DNA of 64,000 bases from Myroides fluvii (GTDB lineage Bacteria > Bacteroidota > Bacteroidia > Flavobacteriales > Flavobacteriaceae): contig NZ_CP039934.1 of the NCBI RefSeq assembly GCF_009792295.1, forward strand, positions 2,996,501 to 3,060,500. The letters run 5' to 3'. Numbering within the stretch: the stretch's first letter is position 1; each line of letters starts with the position of its first letter. The notes beneath the pieces were generated by a model. It saw only the letters and a list, made by a program, of their open reading frames with translations. It was not told where the DNA came from and searched no databases. Shown in pieces: positions 54,455 through 63,639 of the stretch. A program made the position numbers and the translations under genes.

Positions 54455-54955
54455 AATTTCTAGTTTTTTAGCTGTTTATAGTTTTGTCTATTTATGTAGT
54501 TAGTTAAATATTATGCTGTCCTTTTAGTTGCAATTCCAGTGTTTCAGACATTAAACTGTGTAAAGATTTTATCAACAATCTATTTGTGTGTTTAATCGTT
54601 GGGGACTATGTAAAGTCATAGCTACGATATTGCGTTTGTCCAACCAAAACATTGATTAGACAAATAACTAGAGATATAGACAAAGAATGAAAAAAAGGTA
54701 TTTGAGTGGCGTACTTGGCGTTAACTAATATGTTTATACACAGTATTTACATTAGAAAAAACATATTGTAAATAAGTTAAAAAAGTTACCGAAAAGGTAA
54801 CAGCAAGTTATGTTTTGAGGCACTCAAAATTGAGATTCGAGCTTTCAAAACGACTTGCTCTTGCAGAGGGCTAGAAAACTACTCCGAAGTTGCTAGTTTT
54901 TTGTTGAAATAGTAGATAGACTCAAAATATTGGAGGGTTTACGGAATTCCGTATC
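54020..54955 (-). repeat. Copy B of conjugative-element leader plus DUF3408 block
   Basis: Inverted counterpart of 16606-17529. The non-coding part (54455-54955) carries the same ordered landmarks, including the ACGGAATTCCGT palindrome at 54941-54952, CTTGCTCTTGCAGAGGGC, GCAAGTTATGTTTTGAGGCA, the GTTACC..GGTAAC hairpin and GGACAAACGCAATATCG on the complementary strand. On the distal side of the palindrome both copies switch abruptly to unrelated defence genes. Confidence 0.85.
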
Positions 54956-54975
54956 TTATTTTGAAAATGGTTTCA

Positions 54976-54983
54976 TATGTTTG
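54976..54983 (+). promoter_or_regulatory. Candidate -7 element before the NACHT island
   Basis: TATGTTTG matches the Bacteroidota -7 consensus and lies 32 bases before ATG 55015. No well-spaced -33 TTG is seen. Its position inside the longer open frame argues that translation begins at 55015, not at 54961. Confidence 0.4.
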
Positions 54984-55014
54984 TGTTTTAATATCTTACA
55001 CACAAACATATATC

Positions 55015-56055
55015 ATGGAATTTCATATTAACCAAGTATCACTTCACCATATTGATATTGATAAACAAGAAATAAAAGAATTTGAAAATGTTGCACTAGA
55101 AAATAACTTTAATGAATATATTAACAATATATTACTTAAGTTATTTGATTCTAAAACAAATCATAGATTTTTTGAAATAAAGTCTAATAGTACCCAAGTA
55201 GTTGCAAATATACTTAAAATATTGAATGGAGTTGATAAGGCTACATTGACTTATGAGAACTCAAAAAGGCTACTTGAGAAGGAAACAAAAGCACAAGAAA
55301 GAATAGCTAGATTAAAAAGAGAAGTACAAAAAGGAAGTTTAATACATATTCAATTAGAATTAGATAGCAAAACCTTTGTAATACTAACCAAGGTTGAATT
55401 TGATGAAATTTTAACTGAAAGATACTTGACAAAAGAAAAAGGATTAAATACAAACAATAAAATTTATAAAGCCTTTATTTATTGCCCAGAAGTAAATGAA
55501 TTGCAAATATTTGATAATAACTTAAGTAAGTTTTGGTGGGATGATTTCTTAGAATTAAAACCAATAATTTCTGATGATGATAATACAAAAAACTCATATC
55601 AGGCTATTGATTCTATATTATTAAATCAAAATGATACATATCACACTGATATTGTAACATTACGAGAACATTTATTAGCCTATTATAAAACAAATACAAT
55701 TTTTAAATTTGATGAATTATTAAAAAGCTTCAAGGAGTATAAACCGCATAATAAATCTTTTCCTATTTCGAGTATAAGTGATAGAATTGAAAATCTTACT
55801 AAAAGAGGGAAATTTGATACCCATTTCAATATTAAACAAGATAAAGTTACTAAAACTACAAATAGAAAAATTAAGGTAAATGAGGATATCTCAATTTCTA
55901 TTAAAAATGCCCCAATAAACACATTAAGTAATCATATTGTTCCTTTTATTGATGAAGGTTCAAAGATACTAAAGATTTATACGGATCAGGGTTATGATGA
56001 AATTCAAAAATTAATAGAGGTTAACAGAATTAATGATGACAGAGTTATTGAATAA
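55015..56055 (+). CDS. Nucleoid-associated-protein (NA37)-like protein, first gene of NACHT island
   Basis: 346 residues from ATG 55015; an ATG at 54961 would lie upstream of the likely promoter element. The beginning (HINQVSLHHIDIDKQEIKEF), SLIHIQLELDSKTFVILTKV near 110-130 and FWWDDFLELKPIISDDDNTK near 180 are reminiscent of the NdpA/NA37 nucleoid-associated family, but the match is by impression. No catalytic motif is seen. Its 3' end overlaps the next gene by about 20 bases, so it is coupled to the membrane protein. It may bind DNA and act as the sensor of a multi-gene system. Confidence 0.5.
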   Translation: MEFHINQVSLHHIDIDKQEIKEFENVALENNFNEYINNILLKLFDSKTNHRFFEIKSNSTQVVANILKILNGVDKATLTYENSKRLLEKETKAQERIARLKREVQKGSLIHIQLELDSKTFVILTKVEFDEILTERYLTKEKGLNTNNKIYKAFIYCPEVNELQIFDNNLSKFWWDDFLELKPIISDDDNTKNSYQAIDSILLNQNDTYHTDIVTLREHLLAYYKTNTIFKFDELLKSFKEYKPHNKSFPISSISDRIENLTKRGKFDTHFNIKQDKVTKTTNRKIKVNEDISISIKNAPINTLSNHIVPFIDEGSKILKIYTDQGYDEIQKLIEVNRINDDRVIE

Positions 56056-57535
56056 TTTCAATTCAAAAAAAGAAGTTATTAGTATAATAGAAAACGAAAA
56101 TTTTCAAAAGTATTCATTAGAAGCAGTTATTGAAAAGAAAAATATCAAAAAATTTTTAATAACTAAAAGTGAATATGATATAATTGCTAATAAAATAAAA
56201 CTTTTAGAGTGTGAATGGTTAATAAAAATTGGGTTCAATTATATAATAAATCATATTGATTATAGTGATTTCAACATAGAGTCTCTAGAGGATAATGATG
56301 ATAATGAAATAACTTTTTATTTTGAACTTTTTAAAAATAAGAACAGTTTAGTTATAATAAATAGCGATCTGTTTCTTCAACATATTAATAGTATTACTTT
56401 AGAAGACAATTTAGACTATTTAAGTCCTAGGATTCAGAAAGGTCTCAATATTCAAAATATTGATTCAGAAGCAAAATTAAGTTCTAATAAAATTGCCTAT
56501 AATAGTATTTTGGATTTTAAGCAAAATAGATATGACTTAAATTTTCAAAATAATTTTTCTAATCATAGTAAATTTAAAATATCTCCTGAGAATTTAGATT
56601 TCTATATTGATAATTGTTCTGATCATGTCTTAAACTTTTATTCAAAAATAAATTTTGTATTATGTTTAGGGTTTATTTTTGATAGAACAAGCATTAGTAA
56701 AAATAAAATAACTTTATTAATAAGTAATCAAAAGACAATCAAGTATACTTTAGACTGGAAAGATATAAATCTTGATAACTATCTAGTATATAAAAAAATA
56801 GTAGATTGGATCTATTTAGATTCATCAAAAGAAAATGATAGGATTGGAATTGTAAAGAATGTTTTAATATATTATTTAAATGAAAAAACTCCTAATATAG
56901 CTATAGATGTATTTGATTCTATTATTACTGCTAATAATATTTACATCAAAGAAAACGTTGAGAACTTTATAAATGTAAGAAATAAAATACATGAAGAATT
57001 AGAAAATATTATTTCTTTAATAAATAATGCTATAATAGAATATCAGAAGAAATTCGAAAAAACTATTTTTATTTTTATAACTTTTTTTATCACTAACTAT
57101 ATATTTGAATTTTCAAAATCAGAAAATTTGAAATTGCTTTTCAATAGTAAAACTACTATAGTTGGTCTCTTTATACTATTACTTGGATATATTTATTTTT
57201 GGTACTCTAATAAAATTTCTATTGAAGATGTAGAAAGAATAAATGACCGATACATTAAGATAAAAAACCGATTTATTTCATTATTGACTATAGAAGATAT
57301 TAATTTAATATTAAATAATGATAGTGAATTTAATAATGAAATGATTTTTTTGAAAAAGAAGATCAATAAGTATAATCAATTATGGTATTTCACATTAGTT
57401 ATACTGTTTCTTATAATTGTAACACCTTTTTTGTATTATAATACTAAACAAGATATATATCTAAAGATAGTATCATTACCAATTATTATGCTCATTTTTA
57501 TTATTAGATATTTAAAATCTGATAATTTGAAATAA
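56033..57535 (+). CDS. Hypothetical protein with C-terminal membrane spans
   Basis: 500 residues. The first ~340 are soluble, mixed alpha/beta, with no known motif. A helical hairpin (NNIYIKENVENFINVRNK, ELENIISLINNAIIEYQKK) leads into two membrane segments near 346-362 and 379-398, a cytosolic loop (SIEDVERINDRYIKIKNRFI), and two more spans near 455-475 and 482-497. The four-span architecture suggests an inner-membrane effector or scaffold. Starts inside the upstream gene and is followed 31 bases later by another membrane protein. Confidence 0.6.
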   Translation: MMTELLNNFNSKKEVISIIENENFQKYSLEAVIEKKNIKKFLITKSEYDIIANKIKLLECEWLIKIGFNYIINHIDYSDFNIESLEDNDDNEITFYFELFKNKNSLVIINSDLFLQHINSITLEDNLDYLSPRIQKGLNIQNIDSEAKLSSNKIAYNSILDFKQNRYDLNFQNNFSNHSKFKISPENLDFYIDNCSDHVLNFYSKINFVLCLGFIFDRTSISKNKITLLISNQKTIKYTLDWKDINLDNYLVYKKIVDWIYLDSSKENDRIGIVKNVLIYYLNEKTPNIAIDVFDSIITANNIYIKENVENFINVRNKIHEELENIISLINNAIIEYQKKFEKTIFIFITFFITNYIFEFSKSENLKLLFNSKTTIVGLFILLLGYIYFWYSNKISIEDVERINDRYIKIKNRFISLLTIEDINLILNNDSEFNNEMIFLKKKINKYNQLWYFTLVILFLIIVTPFLYYNTKQDIYLKIVSLPIIMLIFIIRYLKSDNLK

Positions 57536-57565
57536 AAACTCCTTAAGATATAAAAATTTGATAAG

Positions 57566-58012
57566 ATGAGTGAAATACAATTTAACATTCAAAAGGAATT
57601 TCGAGAGAAACAAGAGAGATATGTATATTATTTAATTGCATTATCAGTTTCAGCAATTGGTTTCTCAATTCATAAAACAAGTAATCAGAATTTGAGTTTT
57701 TATCAAATTCCACTAGCAATTGCTGTGGTATGTTGGGTCTTTAGCATTTTTTGCGGTTTGAAATTTTTAAAATATGTTATCAGTTCATTATATAATAATA
57801 ATAGTTATTTTGATATTATTAATGGAAGATATGATGATATTGGCAACAATGCAGAATATATACAGATTGCCATTAAAGCATTTAAGGAGGCAACAAGTAT
57901 CAATCAAATAAGTATGAAAAGGTATTTTTCAAGCCAAGGTTATTTATTCTATGGAGGAATGATTCTATTTATAGTTTGGCATGTATTCGAAATGTCTTTG
58001 AAGACAACTTAA
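57566..58012 (+). CDS. Small two-span membrane protein
   Basis: 148 residues. A short charged N-terminus (QFNIQKEFREKQERYVYYLI) is followed by spans near 18-34 and 46-68 (IPLAIAVVCWVFSIFCGLKF), a soluble loop, and a third hydrophobic segment near 125-142 (LFYGGMILFIVWHVFEM). Similar small membrane proteins often neighbour NACHT or SLATT-type defence genes as candidate pore-forming effectors, but I cannot assign a family. Third gene of the island; 188 AT-rich bases separate it from the NACHT gene. Confidence 0.6.
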   Translation: MSEIQFNIQKEFREKQERYVYYLIALSVSAIGFSIHKTSNQNLSFYQIPLAIAVVCWVFSIFCGLKFLKYVISSLYNNNSYFDIINGRYDDIGNNAEYIQIAIKAFKEATSINQISMKRYFSSQGYLFYGGMILFIVWHVFEMSLKTT

Positions 58013-58200
58013 ATTAACTTCTTAATGTTTTTACCTCCTAATATGAATTTATTATGGTATTTATAATAAGTATTAATTCTAATTGTTTGTATCGATTTGT
58101 AATTTAATTTTATATTAAACTCGGAATTTAGAAAATATATATATATTTATCAATAACGTCAATAAACTATAGAACCTTATTTAAACTTATAACTAACGAT

Positions 58201-60603
58201 ATGCTAGATAAAGATAAACTTCAAAAATTAAAAGAGATACCTAAAGAAACAGATATTCATACTTTGCTTTATGAACTTCTGAATGAAATGAAATATAAAA
58301 ATGTCCTAATTACTCATGAAAATGGAAATGTACCTGAATATGGAAAAGATTTAATTGCGTCAAGATATGATGATATCGAAGATAAATTCGAATGGACTGC
58401 ATTTGTTGTTAAAAAAGGAGACCTAACAGGTTCTTCTCAAACAAATATGGAAATAAAAGCACAAGTTCAAGAATGCTTTGATTATCATTTTGATTCATTA
58501 AAACATGATAGAATAAATATTTCTAAAGTTAAAATTGTAACGAATGGAAAAATAAATTCTGGAGCATTACAAAAATTTAATAAAGATGAGTTTTATAAAA
58601 AACCTAATATTTCTTTTTGGACAGGTGATAATTTGTTAGAATTTATTGATAAATACTATCCTAGATTTTGGTTAGAAGGATCTAATACTTATAAACACTA
58701 TATTGAAATCTTTCAACAAAATAATAAACATGATGATTTTACAAAAGTAGTAGCCACTACTGATAAAAATATTAAAAAAATTCTAGATAATACTATTAAA
58801 CAAAAACTGATTGAATTCTATTATGACGAAACTGACGGGAAATTTAAACGAAAATGGTTTGACGTAGAAGACTTAAATAAAGTGACAGAATGTAAGCTAA
58901 TAGTCGGTGAATCAGGCTCTGGTAAAACAACTCTTTTTAAACAAATATCAAATAATATTATTTTTGAAAATTCAATTAGAAATAATTATGAGTTTTTTCC
59001 AATTATATTAAAGTTTATCGATTTAAAATCTTCCAATTTTAATATAGAAACTGCAATTAAGAACTATTTTCAGAAACATACTTTTAAATCCTTATTAATT
59101 GATGTTGACGAATTATTAATTAAAAAAAATTATATATTATTTATTGATGCTTTAGATGAAATTGGAGATAAACCTTCAAAAGAAAAGGCTTTAGAGGTTG
59201 TAAAAGCATTCAACATAAAAAATCCTGAATTACAAATTATATGTTCTTCAAGAAACTCTGATTCATTACTTGGAGTATGCCGTGAACTTGGATTTAAATA
59301 CTTTGAAATTAATGGAATCTCAATGAATCAAGCTGAAAGTTTTTTGGGAAGATACTTTGAAGAAGATTCAGCTAAATGTAAAAGATTAGTGAAGTCTTTG
59401 AAAGATTCTAGAATTTTAGATAAACTACCAAAAACACCTTTAACATTAACTCTGTTGACATCCTTGTTTGATGAAAATGGATATGAAATTCCAGCAACTA
59501 TTTCAGATCTCTATAAGTATTTCATTGAAATAATTCTTAATAAGAATATCAAAGAAAGTCATCTGGATCTACTTAAAGTAGGAATTCATAGAAGTATTTT
59601 ATCATATATAGCAGAAGATTTACATTCTAATAAATTAAAAAGCTTAAGTAAGCATGATTTAGTTATAAAAATTAGTTCTTTTGCAAAAGAAAGAGGACAT
59701 AAATATAATGTTAATGAATTAATAGATGATCTAGTGCAAAATATTAATATTTTGGTCGAAAATGATAGAGGTGAGATTGAATTTAAACACTTATCATTTC
59801 AAGAATATTTTACTGCCTACCAATATTATAGTACCACACCAAATGGAAAATCAAATTTTGTAAACAACTTCAATGATATTTGGTGGCAAAATGTAGCAAT
59901 TTTTTATGCAGGAATGACTAAAGATTCACCAGAATTGATTGATGAAATTTTAACTAATTCAATTCCTCAAGAGTTTCATGAATATTTAATTAATACTGCT
60001 GGTTTAGGTTACCTTATACAAGCTCTGTATAATACTCCAATGAACGATAGATTAAAAGTAATTGAAACTAATCTTGAAAATATTAATAAAGCTCTTAGAT
60101 TTATTATAGATACAAATGAGGAAAAATATCTTGAAATTAAATCTTTTCTTCATACATCGTATGGAGCGAATAAAATTTTAGCTCATTGGTATGAATTTCA
60201 TCATTCTTCTATAACATTAAAAGAACCTTTAGAAAGCTTATTCAATGAGATGATATCATTATTACAAAAAAATGAATTTAATGACAAAAACGAGAAAAAA
60301 AATCTTGAATACTCAACTTATCTAGTTGCTTCTACTCTTCAAAATATCGAGTTTGATGATTTTGAGAAATTTAATAAACTAATAAATTTAATAGAAAAGG
60401 ATAACTACATTGTTCAAGGACTTATTGATTCTGATTCTAACAATAAATTAAAAGAATTAACAAAAGAAGATAAGCGTAGAAAATCAATTAAAAAATTTGA
60501 ACAACGATTGAGGTTTTTAGATGGACAAAAAATTATTGATAATGTAAATGTTTCTATTAAAACAGGAGAGAAGCTCAAACCTTTACGAAAATTTAAAAAG
60601 TAG
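58201..60603 (+). CDS. NACHT-type STAND NTPase with N-terminal nuclease-like domain
   Basis: 800 residues. The N-terminal ~170 residues resemble an Mrr/PD-(D/E)XK-like domain: VPEYGKDLIASRYDD near 46-60, then EWTAFVVKKGDLTGSS near 67. The usual Glu/Gln before the lysine is Val here, so activity is uncertain. The NACHT NTPase follows: Walker A LIVGESGSGKTTLFKQ near 237, Walker B YILFIDALDEIGDKP near 312, a CSSRN sensor near 345 and the NACHT signature FKHLSFQEYFTAYQYY near 525. A helical C-terminal sensor region completes it, without TPR or LRR repeats that I can see. Bacterial NACHT proteins of this form are phage sensors. Preceded by three coupled or close genes, including two membrane proteins. 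Confidence 0.85.
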   Translation: MLDKDKLQKLKEIPKETDIHTLLYELLNEMKYKNVLITHENGNVPEYGKDLIASRYDDIEDKFEWTAFVVKKGDLTGSSQTNMEIKAQVQECFDYHFDSLKHDRINISKVKIVTNGKINSGALQKFNKDEFYKKPNISFWTGDNLLEFIDKYYPRFWLEGSNTYKHYIEIFQQNNKHDDFTKVVATTDKNIKKILDNTIKQKLIEFYYDETDGKFKRKWFDVEDLNKVTECKLIVGESGSGKTTLFKQISNNIIFENSIRNNYEFFPIILKFIDLKSSNFNIETAIKNYFQKHTFKSLLIDVDELLIKKNYILFIDALDEIGDKPSKEKALEVVKAFNIKNPELQIICSSRNSDSLLGVCRELGFKYFEINGISMNQAESFLGRYFEEDSAKCKRLVKSLKDSRILDKLPKTPLTLTLLTSLFDENGYEIPATISDLYKYFIEIILNKNIKESHLDLLKVGIHRSILSYIAEDLHSNKLKSLSKHDLVIKISSFAKERGHKYNVNELIDDLVQNINILVENDRGEIEFKHLSFQEYFTAYQYYSTTPNGKSNFVNNFNDIWWQNVAIFYAGMTKDSPELIDEILTNSIPQEFHEYLINTAGLGYLIQALYNTPMNDRLKVIETNLENINKALRFIIDTNEEKYLEIKSFLHTSYGANKILAHWYEFHHSSITLKEPLESLFNEMISLLQKNEFNDKNEKKNLEYSTYLVASTLQNIEFDDFEKFNKLINLIEKDNYIVQGLIDSDSNNKLKELTKEDKRRKSIKKFEQRLRFLDGQKIIDNVNVSIKTGEKLKPLRKFKK

Positions 60604-60900
60604 ACAATAGTTGTAAAATATTTATTATTATAATCAAATAGCTTTGGACAGAAGAATTATAATATTTTTTGTATTTTAGTATTTAGAATCGAAACGATTC
60701 CATCATAGCATAAAACTTTCGTAATAAGGTGCTCACTCCAATCCAAAAAAGTGAACAGCCCTATTTATAAAGCATACGGCATAAAAGAGGCTAACCCTCT
60801 TTCTCCGTAAAGAAAACCGATAACGAGCGTTATCGGTTTTCTTTATTTACCCCAAATAGGAACTTTACTCCCTTTTAAGTCATAGGATAAAATACAACAG
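60604..60900. other. Intergenic region with second tRNA-Ser-like end and repeat unit
   Basis: 60729-60807 is a ~79-base unit that recurs in degraded form at 63800-63878. It ends in CCCTCTTTCTCCG (60795-60807), whose 28-base extension to 60822 matches the site at 45663 with one difference. A 13-bp hairpin follows (60813-60840, AAAACCGATAACG with CGTTATCGGTTTT, then T-rich sequence), which can terminate transcription. Confidence 0.7.
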
Positions 60901-61007
60901 CCTAACTATGTTGTATTTTTTTACGTAGTAATAAGCTGAACAAAGACAAGTTTAGCGTAGGAGCAGGGCCTACAGCATTTGATATTCCCTTTGTTGGATC
61001 CTGTAGA

Positions 61008-61835
61008 TTAAAGCATATACGTACCAAAATACTGCTGTAAAGCTTCCTTATTGTACTTATCTTCTCCACGCCAGTAGGTAACAAAAGTCCAATCGTGTTT
61101 TCCCCTTGTAGGTCTGTCATAGGAAGTAGGTTTTAGGAGGTCGATGCAAGCTAGTATTTCGATTAGTACCTGACGTTCCTCTTTTGTTGATTTAATAACG
61201 GCTGCGAGGTTTTTCTCTAATGCACTAGGATAGTCATCCGGCTGAGAATTTTCGATAACGGTTAGTATGTTGTTGAAAATCTCGATGTCTTCTGTTGTGG
61301 GGTCTGGAATAGCTGCTGCTTGTAGTTGTTCTAAGTCAAATAAGGTGTAGATCAGATCTCCGTGTCTGACACCTCCCCATTTTATTCTTTCAAAGTTTAA
61401 TACATTTAGATCTACCTTATCGTAGCATTCATTTCCTATAATGCCATATTTCGAATCTCTACATACGCCACAGGTGTAGCTGATGTGTGTTACATTTCCG
61501 TGTGGATCCAAACTTTGTCCACTTACCACTTTGGTGTATTGGTGTGGCGTTAGTTGCTTGGCAATGAAATAAGAAGATAAACCAGAACGCCTATCTAATC
61601 GTCGGGTAGATAAACTACTCAGAAAAGCTTTGGCAACGTGCTGTGTGGAAATATTGGGAAGTATGTCGAGTATCAGAGCCAAACATGCGTCATGCGAAAT
61701 TGTTCGGGGATCAAACATTAGTCCTTTTTCCTTGGCATAGGCAAGGTCAGCCGGGGGCGTGTGTCTATCTTTTTTGTCGATCCATCCGCTTTTCCAATAC
61801 GTTTTGAAAAGTATGTTTTTGGCCTTTTTGTCCAT
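61008..61835 (-). CDS. Hypothetical protein
   Basis: About 275 residues from the internal ATG at 61835; the longer frame to 62006 has a poor N-terminal extension. The product starts MDKKAKNILFKTYWKSGWID and contains DPRTISHDACLALILDIL, SYTCGVCRDSKYGIIG (a CxxC, perhaps metal-binding), RHGDLIYTLFDLEQLQAAA and a C-terminal DWTFVTYWRGEDKYN. I do not recognise the family. Cytoplasmic. It lies between two degenerate direct repeats in a region that resembles an effector/immunity or cargo locus. Confidence 0.6.
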   Translation of the reverse strand: MDKKAKNILFKTYWKSGWIDKKDRHTPPADLAYAKEKGLMFDPRTISHDACLALILDILPNISTQHVAKAFLSSLSTRRLDRRSGLSSYFIAKQLTPHQYTKVVSGQSLDPHGNVTHISYTCGVCRDSKYGIIGNECYDKVDLNVLNFERIKWGGVRHGDLIYTLFDLEQLQAAAIPDPTTEDIEIFNNILTVIENSQPDDYPSALEKNLAAVIKSTKEERQVLIEILACIDLLKPTSYDRPTRGKHDWTFVTYWRGEDKYNKEALQQYFGTYML

Positions 61836-62091
61836 CTGTATTCTTGTTTTCTTTACGAAAATAAGGATTTGTTCCTTATGGAGAGCTGTATTACACCTTT
61901 TAAAGCTTATTTCGGTTTTTACAAGTGAAGTAAAAGAGAGAGATTGTTGATAGGGTTGTACAACATAGGCGAACCGTTGTTTTACCATACAACCACCAAA
62001 AATCAATAGAATCAGGGAGGTAAAACCGTTGTTTTTATCCTTACTTTGCAGGCAGTAAATCTTCTAGAAAAAAAAGGGAAAAAGATACAAC

Positions 62092-62346
62092 ATGAATCCA
62101 AAGAATAAGGAAATCAGGTTAACTGGAGCAGAAGCCTTACAGATTATTGCTTCTCTAGATCAATTTGTACAATCTGTAGACAAAATAAGAGCCTATCATG
62201 CGGATCCAAGGAAAAACAAAACACAGGAAGAACAACAGAAAGCGCTAGCAACTTATATAAGTGAACCAGAAGTAACGTACAATTCAGCGCTTGCTATCAA
62301 TAATCCCAATACACAAAAGGTAAAGGAGTTGTTAGCATCTATTTAA
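62092..62346 (+). CDS. Hypothetical small protein
   Basis: 84 residues, mostly helical and polar (LTGAEALQIIASLDQFVQSV near 10-29, then DKIRAY). No family recognised. It lies 21 bases before the leucine-rich-repeat gene on the same strand and is probably co-transcribed with it. Confidence 0.55.
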   Translation: MNPKNKEIRLTGAEALQIIASLDQFVQSVDKIRAYHADPRKNKTQEEQQKALATYISEPEVTYNSALAINNPNTQKVKELLASI

Positions 62347-62367
62347 CTTAAAAAAAGAGCATAAGAC

Positions 62368-63336
62368 ATGAAAAAACATACGTATACTTATACAGCACGT
62401 TGTAAAGCACTAGTTATCTTTAGCAAACCAACGGCAGATTTGTACGATGAGCCTTATTTGAATGAAATAGAAGAGTTGTCTATTGATAATGCTTTTGCTT
62501 TTCAGGTTGATTTAACGAAATTTCCTCAAGTAAAAAGACTTTTTATTGCTTCGAAAGATCCTTATACCATTGAGGACCTTGTTCATTTACAACAGTTAGA
62601 AGAACTAAATACCAATTGTTTCTTACCTGAAAACACAAAGAAAATGAAGCAGTTAAAGAAGCTAACACTAAGTGATCAAGCGCTGTTATGCGTGCCAAAA
62701 GACCTTAAAGATTCATCCGTTACTTGCTTGACCCTTCACTACTATCAAAAAGGAGATCCTCCCATTCCAATGCCTGCTTTTGTGTATCAAATGACCAAGC
62801 TAGAGCAGTTGGAATTGACGTTGTGTAATTTTTCAGTACTCAGTGAAGAAATTAATAATCTAACCCAATTGAGCGTATTGGAATTGAAATGCTCCATGAC
62901 TTATTTGGAAGATTTCCCTTCGTTATCGGGTTTAATTAACTTGCGCCATCTCGTAGTGAATGGTGAAACAGTACAAGGGCAATTGAGACCCAAGTTTGCG
63001 CTTTTTTCAAAAATTTTAGAGCAGGTATGTCAACTTGGAGAACTGGAAACGTTAGATATCGGAAATTGGTATCCAAAGAACCAAAAGGAGCGAATTGCTT
63101 TCGAGGGAAAGAAAAATTCCCTGCCCGATATTTTTGCGAGCTTCCCCAAGCTCAAGAAATTGTATATCACGTGGATGAAGTTAGATTATTTACCGCCTAC
63201 TATTTTTAAAATGTACACGTTGGAGGAATTGAATATTATCTCAAACTACCTAGCAGAGGAGGAGCTCCACAGCCTACAGCAGGAACTTCCTCAACTTAAA
63301 ATCGTCGGTAAAGGGCACAATACAAGCCGTTTTTAA
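62368..63336 (+). CDS. Leucine-rich-repeat protein
   Basis: 322 residues with repeated L-x2-L-x-L units: LQQLEELNTNCF near 75, MKQLKKLTLSDQALLCVP near 91, MTKLEQLELTLCNFSVLSEE near 143, LTQLSVLELKCS near 167, LPDIFASFPKLKKLYITWMK near 248 and LEELNIISNYLAEEELHSLQ near 286. This is a cytoplasmic LRR solenoid without a signal peptide or catalytic domain, so it is probably a protein-binding partner. Related LRR proteins occur in flavobacterial hypervariable loci. Co-transcribed with the 84-residue gene upstream. Confidence 0.78.
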   Translation: MKKHTYTYTARCKALVIFSKPTADLYDEPYLNEIEELSIDNAFAFQVDLTKFPQVKRLFIASKDPYTIEDLVHLQQLEELNTNCFLPENTKKMKQLKKLTLSDQALLCVPKDLKDSSVTCLTLHYYQKGDPPIPMPAFVYQMTKLEQLELTLCNFSVLSEEINNLTQLSVLELKCSMTYLEDFPSLSGLINLRHLVVNGETVQGQLRPKFALFSKILEQVCQLGELETLDIGNWYPKNQKERIAFEGKKNSLPDIFASFPKLKKLYITWMKLDYLPPTIFKMYTLEELNIISNYLAEEELHSLQQELPQLKIVGKGHNTSRF

Positions 63337-63424
63337 TTCCAATAAATAGGAGGGTTAACTGAAAGTGAAACTGAAACTGCAAGAATTTGTCATTATTGTC
63401 GACAAGATGACGGGCTTCATCATT

Positions 63425-63639
63425 AGGGAGGCTGGTTTTATTTTAAAGGCATAGATTGTAATATTCCGACCGGTTCTAATAGTTTTACCTTTGACTTAAC
63501 ACCAATAAATGACAAATTCAGTATTGGTTTTCATTATGACAGTGCTTTGACTTTTTTTGATAAAAAAGAGAGTCTTGTTCAAATTCAATTTGAAGCCAAA
63601 ATCTATTGGACAATTGACAAAGAACTAGAGCGTGAATAA
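63425..63639 (+). pseudogene. C-terminal remnant of an unidentified protein
   Basis: A frame without a start codon encodes about 71 residues beginning after a stop: FKGIDCNIPTGSNSFTFDLT then FSIGFHYDSALTFFDKKESL and ending WTIDKELERE before TAA at 63637. The continuous, amino-acid-like composition suggests the end of a real gene whose beginning is deleted. Family unknown. Confidence 0.45.
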
